A stretch of 64,000 nt of DNA from Humibacter albus DSM 18994 (lineage in GTDB: Bacteria > Actinomycetota > Actinomycetes > Actinomycetales > Microbacteriaceae), in NCBI RefSeq assembly GCF_000421825.1, contig NZ_ATXT01000014.1, positions 62,001 to 126,000 on the forward strand. Direction: 5' to 3'. Shown in pieces: positions 15,223 through 23,608 of this stretch. The stretch's first letter is position 1. The number at the start of each line of letters is the position of its first letter. A program made the position numbers and the translations under genes. Under the pieces are notes generated by a model, which had not been told where the DNA came from, made no database searches, and worked only from the letters and a program-made list of their open reading frames with translations.

Positions 15223-16141
15223 CGAAACCCTCTCCGGTGAGCTGCACGAACCGTTCCTCCAGCGACGGTGACGATACGGCGAAGCCCCGCACCCGCACCC
15301 CGTCGGCGACGAGGGCGGCGACGATCGACTCGGGCGTGGTCTGTGCCGGCAGCGCCGCCGTGACTCGCCCGTCGAGAACGGCGGGAGCGAGTCCGAGGCG
15401 ACGCAGCGTGGTCGCGGCGGCACCGGCATCCGGCGTGCTCACCACCGCCTCGCGCCCGCCTCCGGCGCGCAGTTCGTCCAGCGAACCGGATGCCACGAGC
15501 CGGCCGGCGCGCATCACCCCGACGTGGCTGCACAGCTGTTCGATCTCGGTCAGCAGGTGGCTGGAGACGAAGACCGTGGCGCCCTCGTCGGCCAGTCGTC
15601 GGATGAGCGAACGCACCTCGCGCGTGCCCTGCGGATCGAGCCCGTTGCTCGGTTCGTCGAGCACGAGCAGGTCGCGAGGCCGCAGCAGCGCGCCGGCGAG
15701 CCCGAGCCGCTGCTTCATGCCGAGCGAGTACGCGTGCGCCCTCTTGTCGGCGGCGTGCGTGAGGCCGACGCGCTCGAGCGCCACGGCGACACGAGCGCGA
15801 CGGGTGGCGGAGACCGAGCGGGGATCGGCGGCATCCAGCCGGGACAGGTTCGCACGGCCGGTCAGGAACGGCGAGAACGCCGGGCCTTCGACGAGCGCAC
15901 CGACGCGGGGGAGCACGGAGGCCGAGGCGCGCGGCATCCGCTCGCCGAGCAGTTCCACCTCGCCGCCGGTCGGACGCGCCAGAGCCAGCAGCATGCGGAT
16001 CGTCGTGGTCTTTCCCGAGCCGTTCGGGCCGAGGAATCCGAACACCGAGCCCGTCGGCACCTCGAACGCGAGGCCGTCCACGGCCACCTGCCGTCCGAAC
16101 CGCTTCGTGAGGCCGCGGGCCCGGATGGCGGGGGCTGTCAC
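15209..16141 (-). CDS. ABC transporter ATP-binding protein
   Basis: A 310-residue cytoplasmic ATPase of the ABC-2 exporter type. Walker A is GPNGSGKTT near residue 40, the signature region is YSLGMKQRLGLAGALL, and Walker B is LLVLDEPSNGLD, followed by the switch His in VFVSSHLL. The C-terminal 80 residues form the regulatory extension common in drug or lantibiotic-type exporters. The GTG start at 16141 overlaps the TGA of the upstream gene by 4 nt (GTGA). It partners with the permease at 14323-15222. Confidence 0.92.
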   Translation of the reverse strand: MTAPAIRARGLTKRFGRQVAVDGLAFEVPTGSVFGFLGPNGSGKTTTIRMLLALARPTGGEVELLGERMPRASASVLPRVGALVEGPAFSPFLTGRANLSRLDAADPRSVSATRRARVAVALERVGLTHAADKRAHAYSLGMKQRLGLAGALLRPRDLLVLDEPSNGLDPQGTREVRSLIRRLADEGATVFVSSHLLTEIEQLCSHVGVMRAGRLVASGSLDELRAGGGREAVVSTPDAGAAATTLRRLGLAPAVLDGRVTAALPAQTTPESIVAALVADGVRVRGFAVSSPSLEERFVQLTGEGFDVAG

Positions 16142-17262
16142 CGCGCGGCCGACTCGAGCGCGCTCAGCGGCACCGCTCCCGCGTAGACGCGGCCGTCGTC
16201 GGTCAGCAGAAGCGAGAACACGGATGTCTGCAGCCCGCGCCCGCCCGACACCTTCTGCGTCAGCTCGTTCACCAGGTGCGACTGATCGGCGGTCAGCTCG
16301 CCGAGCCCGCCGAACGCGGAACCGGATGAACCCGCCGGAACGGCGAGGATCGACGTCCACCCGGACCCGATCACGCTCGGGCCCTCGAACGAGCCGGGGC
16401 GCCGGTTGTCGGGAGACTGCTGCACGGTCCCCGGCGTGCTGGTGTTCGGCGTGTTGGCGCCCGGCGTGCTCAAGCGCTTCGTCGTGACCTTGGCGCCCTT
16501 CGGCGGCGTGAACGTGAAGTTCTTCGCCGCGGGCCTTCTGAAGTCGATCGAGCTGAACGACACGGACGCGGCGGGAGTCGCCTGGCCGCGAGCATCCAAC
16601 TCGACACGGAGCGGGACGCCGGTCTTCGTGTCGACGGAGACGATCGCCTTCGACACCAACGTGCCCGCGGGCTTCGGCGTCGCCGTGAGCGTGAAGACCG
16701 AACGCCCGGCGACCGATCCCTTCGTCACTCGGAACGTGGTGTCGTTCTTCGCCTCCGAGAGCAGACGGCCGGCCAGATCCTGTGGCGTCGTCGTCGGCGC
16801 GTCGGCGCGAGCGGCGCTCGTCGTGGGCGACGTCACGTGCAGGGCCGTGTTCTTCTTCGAGTCCCACACCCAGACCTGACGTCCGTTCCGGATCACGTCG
16901 CGCTCGGCGAGGCTGTCGAGCACCTGCACGCGCTGCTTGCGCGGCCCGTCCACGTAGACCTTCGCGGTGTGCGGGGCGGTGAGCAGGTCGAGGATGCCGG
17001 CGGTGCCGTCTGCGGAGCCGGCGCCCGATCCCGTCTGCAGCGACGAGAGATCGGGTAGACCGAGATCGCTCGTCTGGCGGAGGGTGCCGGAATAGTGCGC
17101 AGTGCCGGACTTGGCCACGAGGGCGAGAACGGCGGAAGCCGACGGCGTGCCGCTCTTGGCGGACTCGGCCGTCCGGGCGCCCGCGAACGCCGGTGCCGCC
17201 ATCGCGCCGACCACGACCACCGGCGCAACCAGGGCCGGCAGCCACTTCAGAAGTCTCTTCAT
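16138..17262 (-). CDS. Secreted LolA-like / sigma-regulator-type protein
   Basis: A 374-residue exported protein. The N-terminus MKRLLKWLPALVAPVVVVG followed by AAPAFA is a Sec signal peptide with a likely cleavage after AFA. The mature part has the repeated beta-hairpin blocks of LolA-like folds: AKVYVDGPRKQRVQVLDSL, IRNGRQVWVWDSKKN, and VPLRVELDARGQ with VSFSSIDF. Such proteins sit next to ABC exporters in actinobacteria and are annotated as LolA family or DUF2092-like. A proline/threonine linker (TPGANTPNTSTPG) precedes the C-terminal third. GGGAG lies before the ATG. It is coupled to the ATPase by a 4-nt overlap, so it probably serves the same transporter outside the membrane. Confidence 0.8.
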   Translation of the reverse strand: MKRLLKWLPALVAPVVVVGAMAAPAFAGARTAESAKSGTPSASAVLALVAKSGTAHYSGTLRQTSDLGLPDLSSLQTGSGAGSADGTAGILDLLTAPHTAKVYVDGPRKQRVQVLDSLAERDVIRNGRQVWVWDSKKNTALHVTSPTTSAARADAPTTTPQDLAGRLLSEAKNDTTFRVTKGSVAGRSVFTLTATPKPAGTLVSKAIVSVDTKTGVPLRVELDARGQATPAASVSFSSIDFRRPAAKNFTFTPPKGAKVTTKRLSTPGANTPNTSTPGTVQQSPDNRRPGSFEGPSVIGSGWTSILAVPAGSSGSAFGGLGELTADQSHLVNELTQKVSGGRGLQTSVFSLLLTDDGRVYAGAVPLSALESAAR

Positions 17263-17311
17263 GGTGTGCTCCCGCCGTCAGGGTAAGCCCGGATGCTCCA
17301 TCCCGGCTGTG

Positions 17312-18166
17312 TCAGATTCCTTCGCCCGAGAGGATGCGCGCCATCGCCTCCGCGTCATGCGGCGCACGCCCGTCTGCGTCGTTGTCGAAGTACACGTAGA
17401 CGTCCCGCGGCGCGGACCCGCACGCCGCCTGGCGCCGGATCAGCGCGGCCCACCGGTGCAGTGCATCGTCGTCGTATCCACCCCAGTAGAGCTGCTCGGG
17501 CCCGTGCAGCCGTGCGTACACGAAGCCGGCGGTGGCGTGGTCGAACACCGGGAACCGGCCCGCGGTGTCCGCCAGCACGAGCGCGACGCCGTGGCGTCGC
17601 AGTATCTCGGCCGCCCGGTCATCCCCGAAACTCGGATGCCGAGGCTCGAGCGCGTGCCGCACCACGCCGTCGAGACCGGCCGGGATGCCGGGGATGCGCG
17701 TGTGCTTCGCCTTGTCGTCGTGGCGGCGTGCGAGCGAGGCCGCGCCGCGCCGCGTCGTCGGCAGCATCGCGCAGAACCGCTCCAGCAGATCAGGGTCGAA
17801 CTCGAGCCGTTCCGGGAGCTGCCACAGCACGGGCCCGAGCTTGCCGCCGAGCAGCAGCACGCCGGAAGCGAAGAAGTTCGCCATCGCCCGCTCCGTGTCG
17901 CGCAGCCGCAGCATGTGCGTGAGGTAGCGTCCGCCCTTGACGCCGAACACGAAGTCGTCGGGCGTCGCGTCGCGCCATCGCTCGTACGACTCGGGAGTCT
18001 GCAGCGAGTAGAACGAGCCGTTGATCTCGACGGTGTTCAGGCGGCTCGCCAGGTGGGCGAGCTCATCCTTCTGCCGCAGCCCGCGCGGGTAGAAGTCGCC
18101 CCGCCACGACGCATAGCGCCAGCCCGACGTGCCGACGCGCACCTGCCCTCCGGCTGCACCGCTCAC
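17312..18166 (-). CDS. DUF72 (YecE-like) protein
   Basis: A 284-residue TIM-barrel-like DUF72 protein. Recognisable blocks are VGTSGWRYASWRGDFYP at the start, NTVEINGSFYSL, FVFGVKGGRYLTHMLRLRD, GPVLWQLPERLEFD, RHALEPRHPSF, and YARLHGPEQLYWGGYDDD. The biochemical role of DUF72 is not established in general. It is convergently placed after the exporter operon's upstream end and divergent from the nicotinamidase over 56 nt. Confidence 0.88.
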   Translation of the reverse strand: MSGAAGGQVRVGTSGWRYASWRGDFYPRGLRQKDELAHLASRLNTVEINGSFYSLQTPESYERWRDATPDDFVFGVKGGRYLTHMLRLRDTERAMANFFASGVLLLGGKLGPVLWQLPERLEFDPDLLERFCAMLPTTRRGAASLARRHDDKAKHTRIPGIPAGLDGVVRHALEPRHPSFGDDRAAEILRRHGVALVLADTAGRFPVFDHATAGFVYARLHGPEQLYWGGYDDDALHRWAALIRRQAACGSAPRDVYVYFDNDADGRAPHDAEAMARILSGEGI

Positions 18167-18222
18167 TGGTCCAGTCTGCGGGAGACACGCGAGAGGCGCA
18201 CCCGCGGTCGCAGAATGGAGGC

Positions 18223-18810
18223 ATGGCCCGAGCGCTCCTGATCATCGACGTGCAGAACGACTTCACCGAGGGCGGCGCTCTGGGCGTGACCGGCGGAAGC
18301 GCGGTTGCGGCCGGGATCACGCGGCTGCTGGCGGAGCATCCGCACCGGTACGACCTGGTCGTCGCCTCACGCGACTGGCACCACGGCCACGACGACAACG
18401 GCGGGCATTTCGCCGTGGATGCCGCACCGGACTTCGTGACGACCTGGCCCGCGCACTGCGTGGCCGGCACTGACGGCGCCGACTATCACCCGGCGTTGAA
18501 CCGGGACGCGATCGACGTGCACATTCTCAAGGGGCAGGGAGTGCCCGCGTACTCGATCTACGAGGGAAACGCGCAGACGGGCGACGGCCTCACCGCCGTG
18601 CTCGATCAGGCCGGAGTGCGCTCTCTGGACATCGCCGGGATCGCCACCGACTACTGTGTGCGCGCATCGGCGCTGGACGCGCTGCGCGACGGCAGGACAG
18701 TGCGGGTGCTCACCGACCTCGTGGCCGGTGTCGCCGAGGAGTCGAGCGCGAAGGCGCTCCGCGAACTGCGGGAAGCCGGCGCTGTGCTGAGCTCCAGCGA
18801 TCGGGAATGA
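18223..18810 (+). CDS. pncA: Nicotinamidase / isochorismatase-family hydrolase
   Basis: A 195-residue cysteine hydrolase converting nicotinamide to nicotinate for NAD salvage. The catalytic triad is visible as D9 (IIDVQNDF), K103 (ILKGQG) and C145 (IATDYCVRAS). Metal-ligand positions match D51, H53 and H62 in SRDWHHGHDDNGGHF. Length and motifs agree with PncA. Pyrazinamidase activity would be expected from the family. The stop codon is one base away from the stop of the convergent small gene on the other strand. Confidence 0.93.
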   Translation: MARALLIIDVQNDFTEGGALGVTGGSAVAAGITRLLAEHPHRYDLVVASRDWHHGHDDNGGHFAVDAAPDFVTTWPAHCVAGTDGADYHPALNRDAIDVHILKGQGVPAYSIYEGNAQTGDGLTAVLDQAGVRSLDIAGIATDYCVRASALDALRDGRTVRVLTDLVAGVAEESSAKALRELREAGAVLSSSDRE

Positions 18811-18811
18811 A

Positions 18812-18973
18812 CTAGTGGTGCGAGCTTTCGACGGCGAAGTGCTCAGTGTCGACGATCGAGGCGCGCTCCGGGTGCGCGGCGCGGGTCTTGGCGTCCTTCG
18901 CCGAGTCGAACAGCGCCCAGAAGCAGAACAGGCCGAAGATCACGGCTCCACCGGCAAAGACGATGTACTCCAC
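18812..18973 (-). CDS. Small single-span membrane protein, unknown function
   Basis: A 53-residue protein starting at GTG 18973, with a strong AAAGGGAG Shine-Dalgarno seven bases upstream; that site decided the start. Residues 3-23 form one hydrophobic helix (YIVFAGGAVIFGLFCFWALF), followed by a charged, His-containing tail ending ESSHH. I do not recognise a family. The stop faces the stop of pncA with one base between, so the two transcripts overlap. Confidence 0.7.
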   Translation of the reverse strand: MEYIVFAGGAVIFGLFCFWALFDSAKDAKTRAAHPERASIVDTEHFAVESSHH

Positions 18974-19056
18974 GGAACGCTCCCTTTTCGTGACGGGCGA
19001 TGGCGTGGCATCCACTCTACCGTCACGCGGAGGCGGCCGGAGGACGCCGGGCGGCG

Positions 19057-19896
19057 TCAGGAGACGCCGTAGCCCGAGTACGTGCCGACGGTGTCGGAGA
19101 TCGAACTGAAGATGATGGCCACCTTGATGATGGCCAGGACGATGCCGATCACGTAGACCGCGATGAGTGCCCAGATCGGCCACAGCGTGTTCTCGCCACC
19201 GCGCCGGCGCGCCACGACCGTGCGGCCGATCACGTAGACGATGCCGCCGAGGAACGACCACGCCCAGTGGAACGGGCGCACGAATCCGCGACGAGATAGT
19301 TCCCGATAGTCGAAGTACGCGAACATCACGCAGAGCCCGTAGATGACGAAGCCGAGCAGATCGATCAGGATGATGCTGACCATGAAGGTGCCGACGGCGT
19401 CGGTGAAGCCGGAGATGGCGCTCGGATCCGGCGTCGTGTAGTTGCCGGATCCGTCACTGCCCTGCAACCCGAGGCGAAGGATGGCGTGCAGGTAGCCGCT
19501 GAAGTCGAGGAACATCAGGGCGATGGACGGCAGCAGGGGCAGGCCGACCACGAGCCAGATGAACGTCGTGAGGCTCGAGGTCCCGGGCGCGACCTTCGGA
19601 AAAGTCGTGGCGGTCGCGGGCTGCGGTGCATACGCCTGCTGTGCGGATGACTGCTGTGCGTATCCGGGCTGCGCAGCGTAGCCCTGTTGCGAGCTCTGCT
19701 GCTGGGGATAGCCCTGCTGAGGGTAACCCTGCTGCGGAGCGTAGCCGGCCTGCGAGGCGTAGCCGGGTTGCGCGGCCGGGCGGGTGTGCTGCGTCCACTG
19801 AGTGCCGTCCCACCAGCGTTCGCCGCCCGGATTCTGCGGATCCGGGTCGGGATACCATGCAGGCGGTGTGTTCTGCTGCTGGCCGTCGGCGCTCAT
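19057..19896 (-). CDS. DUF2510 membrane protein with Q/Y-rich linker
   Basis: A 279-residue protein. Residues 12-35 are a DUF2510 module (PPAWYPDPDPQNPGGERWWDG), a short motif common in actinobacterial membrane proteins. A low-complexity linker of GY(P/A)QQ-type repeats follows to about residue 95. The C-terminal half has four hydrophobic segments, consistent with an integral membrane protein. ATG 19896 was chosen because DUF2510 follows at once. Function is unknown; DUF2510 is thought to lie on the cytoplasmic side. Confidence 0.85.
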   Translation of the reverse strand: MSADGQQQNTPPAWYPDPDPQNPGGERWWDGTQWTQHTRPAAQPGYASQAGYAPQQGYPQQGYPQQQSSQQGYAAQPGYAQQSSAQQAYAPQPATATTFPKVAPGTSSLTTFIWLVVGLPLLPSIALMFLDFSGYLHAILRLGLQGSDGSGNYTTPDPSAISGFTDAVGTFMVSIILIDLLGFVIYGLCVMFAYFDYRELSRRGFVRPFHWAWSFLGGIVYVIGRTVVARRRGGENTLWPIWALIAVYVIGIVLAIIKVAIIFSSISDTVGTYSGYGVS

Positions 19897-20026
19897 GGGA
19901 CTCGCTCCAGTTTCTTCTCGCTCACGGGGGACGCGGCGAGCGTAGCGCACCGCGGTGACGCTCGCGCCATCACACGCATGTGGGATGCCCATGAAGAGGT
20001 CCGCGTCGCCCGCCTACGATGGACCG

Positions 20027-20422
20027 ATGGTCGTCTCGGACAGCGGGTCCACCGGCGCGCAGAGCACGCGCGCCGACATCTGGGTGTGGTCCGTGCGCTT
20101 CTTCAAGACCCGATCGCTGGCGACCGCGGCCTGCAAGGCGGGCCACGTGAAGGTGAACGGCGAACGGGCCAAACCCGCCCAGATCGTGCGCGTGGGCGAC
20201 GAGGTGCGCGTGATGACGGACCGGGAGCACATCGTTCAGGTGCGCGGCATTCTCACGAAGCGCGTCGGTGCGCCGCTCGCGCAGGCCGCCTATCTCGACA
20301 GAACCCCCGCTCTGCCGCCTCGCGTGGAGCAGCCATCGGCCGTGCAGCGTGAACGAGGCAGAGGACGGCCGACCAAGCGCGACCGCCGGGAGCTCGATCG
20401 ACTGCGCGGCCGCGGGGGCTGA
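20027..20422 (+). CDS. hslR: RNA-binding S4-domain protein (Hsp15/HslR-like)
   Basis: A 131-residue protein whose core is an S4 RNA-binding domain: RADIWVWSVRFFKTRSLATA, then GHVKVNGERAKPAQIVRVGDEVRV. The C-terminal region is rich in Arg and Lys (GRGRPTKRDRREL), as in Hsp15-type proteins that bind nascent-chain-carrying 50S subunits. The ATG at 20027 places the domain near the N-terminus; an earlier in-frame start at 19955 lacks support. It is divergent from the DUF2510 gene. Confidence 0.85.
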   Translation: MVVSDSGSTGAQSTRADIWVWSVRFFKTRSLATAACKAGHVKVNGERAKPAQIVRVGDEVRVMTDREHIVQVRGILTKRVGAPLAQAAYLDRTPALPPRVEQPSAVQRERGRGRPTKRDRRELDRLRGRGG

Positions 20423-20450
20423 TCCGACGATGACGAGCCGGCCATCGCGA

Positions 20451-20669
20451 TCATGACGCTGCCGGCGCCGGGGCCACGACGAAGAAGTGCCAGGCGAGCC
20501 ACCACCAGAACACGATGATCGTGATACGCACGGCCCGCGAGGCCATGACCCTGTCGAGCAGGGTGCCGAACGGAGCCAGGCGCCGGCTCTCCCGGTGGCC
20601 GTACCAGGCCAGCACCAGCGAGAAGACGCCGACGGCGACGAAACCGAGGATCGTGATGATGCGGCTCAT
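20451..20669 (-). CDS. Small two-span membrane protein
   Basis: A 72-residue protein with two hydrophobic helices: ITILGFVAVGVFSLVLAWYG near the N-terminus and IIVFWWWLAWHFFVVA near the C-terminus. It resembles small Micrococcales proteins annotated as DUF6186, but I am not certain. Its ATG overlaps the stop of the upstream membrane gene by 4 nt (ATGA), so the two are made together. Function is unknown. Confidence 0.7.
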   Translation of the reverse strand: MSRIITILGFVAVGVFSLVLAWYGHRESRRLAPFGTLLDRVMASRAVRITIIVFWWWLAWHFFVVAPAPAAS

Positions 20670-21316
20670 GAACGCCTCCCTCTGCGCAGCAGCATCGCGC
20701 CGCCGAGCACCCAGGCCGCCGCGCACAGAGCCCTGCCGAACGGATTCGCGACGATCGGGTCGATGAGGTCGGACAGCGGCGGATGCGCGAGTTCCGCCCG
20801 CGGCGACGGCATGGCGAGGAAGAACGAGGACAGTTCCCACAGGCAGAGCGCCACGCCGGCGACCGACCACAGGATCGCGGAACGGCGCAGTGCCCGTCGC
20901 AGCGAGGCATCCTCGTCCTTCGGCTCCTCGACGAGGTCGTCATCGCGCCAGGCGACGAGGATCGCCGTCGCCCCGATGACGCCGACCACGACGAGATCGG
21001 CGATGCCGAACTGCGGGGCGAACGTGATGATGGCGACCGCGAATGTGCCGAGCACGATCTGCACGATCAGGTGCAGGCGGGGAAGACGGTAGCGGGCGAT
21101 CGAGGACAGCAGGCCTGCGGCATCGGCGAGCAGTGCTGCGCCGGCGGCGAGGAAGAACGCGCCGTCGATCGGGGCGCCGCGATAGATCTGGAACCCGCCG
21201 CAGATGAGCAGGATGGCGATCCACCACCAGTCGCGTCGCAGCCGAGCAGCGACCGCGGGGCGCGTGCGCACGGCACGGGCTTGCCGGCGATGCTCTTCGG
21301 AACGACCGTCGGCCAT
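20666..21316 (-). CDS. Multi-span membrane protein of unknown function
   Basis: A 216-residue protein with a basic N-terminus and about six hydrophobic segments, for example WWIAILLICGGFQIY, FFLAAGAALLADAAGLL, LIVQIVLGTFAVAIITF and ILWSVAGVALCLWEL. A charged cytoplasmic loop (WRDDDLVEEPKDED) lies in the middle. No family is recognised. It is coupled to the downstream 72-residue membrane protein and sits 3 nt upstream of an acyl-CoA dehydrogenase stop on the same strand, so all three may share a transcript. Confidence 0.7.
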   Translation of the reverse strand: MADGRSEEHRRQARAVRTRPAVAARLRRDWWWIAILLICGGFQIYRGAPIDGAFFLAAGAALLADAAGLLSSIARYRLPRLHLIVQIVLGTFAVAIITFAPQFGIADLVVVGVIGATAILVAWRDDDLVEEPKDEDASLRRALRRSAILWSVAGVALCLWELSSFFLAMPSPRAELAHPPLSDLIDPIVANPFGRALCAAAWVLGGAMLLRRGRRS

Positions 21317-21319
21317 GAC

Positions 21320-22483
21320 CTACGCCTCGATCGGACCCAGCCAGGCCGTCGCCACCGTCGAGTGGGCCGACTCGTCGTCCGAGGGATGGAACATGCCGGC
21401 GAGCACGTCGCGGTAGAGCCGCCCGAGCTCGCTGGAGGAGAAGTAGCTGCCACCTCCGGAGACGCGGATCGCCTTGTCGACGACATCGCGGGCGGTCTCG
21501 GTGGCGCGCACCTTCATGCCCACCAGCTTCGCGAACCACTGCGGGCCGTGGTCGACGAGGTCGTCGACGTCGCCGGTGATCGCGTCCAGCTGCGGGTAGA
21601 GGGCGTCCTGGGCCATCGCGGCATCGGCGATGCGCCAGCGGATGTCCGGATCTTGCGCGTACGAACGTCCGTCGTTCTTCATCGACGTGCGGCGCTTCAC
21701 GGTCTCGACGGCGAGCTCCAGAGCGCGCTGGCCGATGCCCGTGTACACGGCGGCGAGCAGCAGCTCGAAACTGGAGAAGATGCCGAACGTGAGCAGGTCG
21801 GCATTGGGGCCGGGGTCGAGGCGGCGGACGATCCGGTCGGCGGGTGCGTGCGCTCCGGTCAGCCGCGTGGTGTTGGACTGGCTGGCGCGCATGCCCACCG
21901 TGTCCCAGTCGTCGACGACCTCGAAGCCGCCTGAACTCCGGTCGATGAAGCCGAATACGATCTTGGGCGCATCCGCGCTCGTGGAGTCCAGACCCATCGT
22001 GCCGAGCCGGGTCCAGGCGGGGGAGAGGGAGGTGAAGACCTTGGTGCCGTGGAACGCGTACCCACCCTCGTCGTCGGGACGGGCGTCCGTGCGCGACCCG
22101 AAGAGCACGAGGTCGTTGCCGCCCTCGCTGATGCCGAAGCCGAACACCTCCCCGGCCGCGGCTTCGCGCTGCAGGAACTCCAGTCCGTCGTCGCCGCGAT
22201 CACGGAACACCTTCGCCACGCCGGTCCACACGAGGTGCATGTTCACCGCGAGCGCCGTGGCGGGGGCGGCCGAGGCCAGCCGCACCTGCTCGCGGGCGAC
22301 ATCGCGCAGGCTCAGACCGAGGCCGCCGAACTCCGTCGGAACGAGCGCGCGGAGATAGCCGGCATCCTTCAGCTCGGCCAGGTCGTCGGCGAAGAACGCG
22401 TTGTCACGGTCGTAGCCGGCGGCCCGTGAACGGATGCGCTCCAGCAGGTCGTCGGACAGCACGCGCACAGCAGGTTCGGTCAC
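21320..22483 (-). CDS. Acyl-CoA dehydrogenase family protein
   Basis: A 387-residue FAD-dependent acyl-CoA dehydrogenase. Visible blocks are LKDAGYLRALVPTEFGGLGLSL near residue 45, FGFGISEGGNDLVLFGSRT near 130, AFHGTKVFTSLSPAW, and RVSGGGSYFSSSELGRLYRDVLAGMFHPSDDES at the C-terminus. The last block resembles the acyl-CoA dehydrogenase/DszC-like and hydroxylase branch rather than the fatty-acid beta-oxidation core, so the substrate is open. GTG 22483 was chosen as the first plausible start of the conserved region. The divergent neighbour is an aldo/keto reductase. Confidence 0.85.
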   Translation of the reverse strand: MTEPAVRVLSDDLLERIRSRAAGYDRDNAFFADDLAELKDAGYLRALVPTEFGGLGLSLRDVAREQVRLASAAPATALAVNMHLVWTGVAKVFRDRGDDGLEFLQREAAAGEVFGFGISEGGNDLVLFGSRTDARPDDEGGYAFHGTKVFTSLSPAWTRLGTMGLDSTSADAPKIVFGFIDRSSGGFEVVDDWDTVGMRASQSNTTRLTGAHAPADRIVRRLDPGPNADLLTFGIFSSFELLLAAVYTGIGQRALELAVETVKRRTSMKNDGRSYAQDPDIRWRIADAAMAQDALYPQLDAITGDVDDLVDHGPQWFAKLVGMKVRATETARDVVDKAIRVSGGGSYFSSSELGRLYRDVLAGMFHPSDDESAHSTVATAWLGPIEA

Positions 22484-22577
22484 AATCCTCAGGCTACGCC
22501 GCGGTCCGCCGTGTCGAGGGAGTCCTGTTCGGACGGGCTCGAGACGGCGACGGCGCGCCCTGCGTATCGTGGCATGC

Positions 22578-23594
22578 ATGCAACAGCGCATCCTGGGCCG
22601 CACCGGCCGTTCCGTGTCCATCGTCGGCCTCGGCACCTGGCAGCTCGGTGCCGACTGGGGGAGCGTGAGCGAGAGCGACGCGCTCGCCGTGCTCGAGGCA
22701 TCCGCCGAGGCCGGTGTCACGTTCTTCGACACGGCCGACGTCTACGGCGACGGTCGCAGCGAGACCATCATCGGGCGGTTCCGCGCCGCGAACGCGGAGC
22801 TCCCGCTCACCGTGGCCACGAAGATGGGTCGTCGTCTCGACCAGGTCCCCGAGAACTACACGCTGGCGAACTTCCGCGAGTGGATCGACCGATCCCGTTC
22901 CAATCTGCGCATGGACACGCTCGACCTCGTGCAGCTGCACTGCCCGCCCACGGCGGTGTACTCGAGTGACGAAGTATTCGACGCGCTCGACACGCTCGTC
23001 GGCGAGGGGGCGATCGCGAACTACGGCGTGAGCGTGGAGCGGTGCGACGAGGCGCTGAAGGCGATCGCGCGGCCGAACGTGGCGAGCGTGCAGATCATCT
23101 TCAACGCGTTCCGGCTGAAGCCGCTCGAGAAAGTGCTGCCCACGGCGCTGGATGCCGGTGTCGGCATCATCGCGCGCGTCCCGCTGGCCAGCGGTCTGCT
23201 GAGCGGCCGCTACACCAAGGACACCACGTTCGCGCCGCAGGACCACCGCACCTTCAACCGGCACGGTGAGGCGTTCGACGTGGGCGAGACGTTCTCCGGC
23301 GTCGACTTCGAAGTCGGTGTCGAGGCGGCGCAGCGGTTCGCGGATGCCGTCGCTTCCGTTCGCGATGCCCGCGGACTCGACTGCGTCGACAAGCTGACGC
23401 CCGCCAAGGCGGCCATCGCCTGGGTGACGCAGCAGCCCGGCGTGAGCACGGTCATCCCCGGCGCACGCAACATCGACCAGGCGCGCTCGAACGCCGCCGC
23501 CGGATCTGTGGAGGCGCTCGGCGACGAGTTCGACGCCGAGGTGCACGGCATCTACGACGAGTACATCCGCGCCGACGTGCACGACCGTTGGTGA
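22578..23594 (+). CDS. Aldo/keto reductase
   Basis: A 338-residue NADPH-dependent oxidoreductase with the (beta/alpha)8 aldo/keto reductase fold. The catalytic tetrad is seen as Asp and Tyr in FFDTADVYGDG, Lys in VATKMGR and His in LVQLHCPP. The cofactor-binding end TVIPGARNIDQARSNAAA is standard. The start ATG 22578 directly precedes QQRILGRTGRSVS. It is followed by glutamate decarboxylase after 14 nt, so the two are probably co-transcribed. The substrate is not identifiable. Confidence 0.92.
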   Translation: MQQRILGRTGRSVSIVGLGTWQLGADWGSVSESDALAVLEASAEAGVTFFDTADVYGDGRSETIIGRFRAANAELPLTVATKMGRRLDQVPENYTLANFREWIDRSRSNLRMDTLDLVQLHCPPTAVYSSDEVFDALDTLVGEGAIANYGVSVERCDEALKAIARPNVASVQIIFNAFRLKPLEKVLPTALDAGVGIIARVPLASGLLSGRYTKDTTFAPQDHRTFNRHGEAFDVGETFSGVDFEVGVEAAQRFADAVASVRDARGLDCVDKLTPAKAAIAWVTQQPGVSTVIPGARNIDQARSNAAAGSVEALGDEFDAEVHGIYDEYIRADVHDRW

Positions 23595-23608
23595 GGCAGG
23601 ACCGAGCC

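Noticed and set aside
15209-17245. 678-codon minus-strand ORF covering the ABC ATPase and the LolA-like gene
   Set aside because: Only the last 310 codons are ABC ATPase; the upstream part is an out-of-frame shadow of the LolA-like gene, which has its own signal peptide and RBS.
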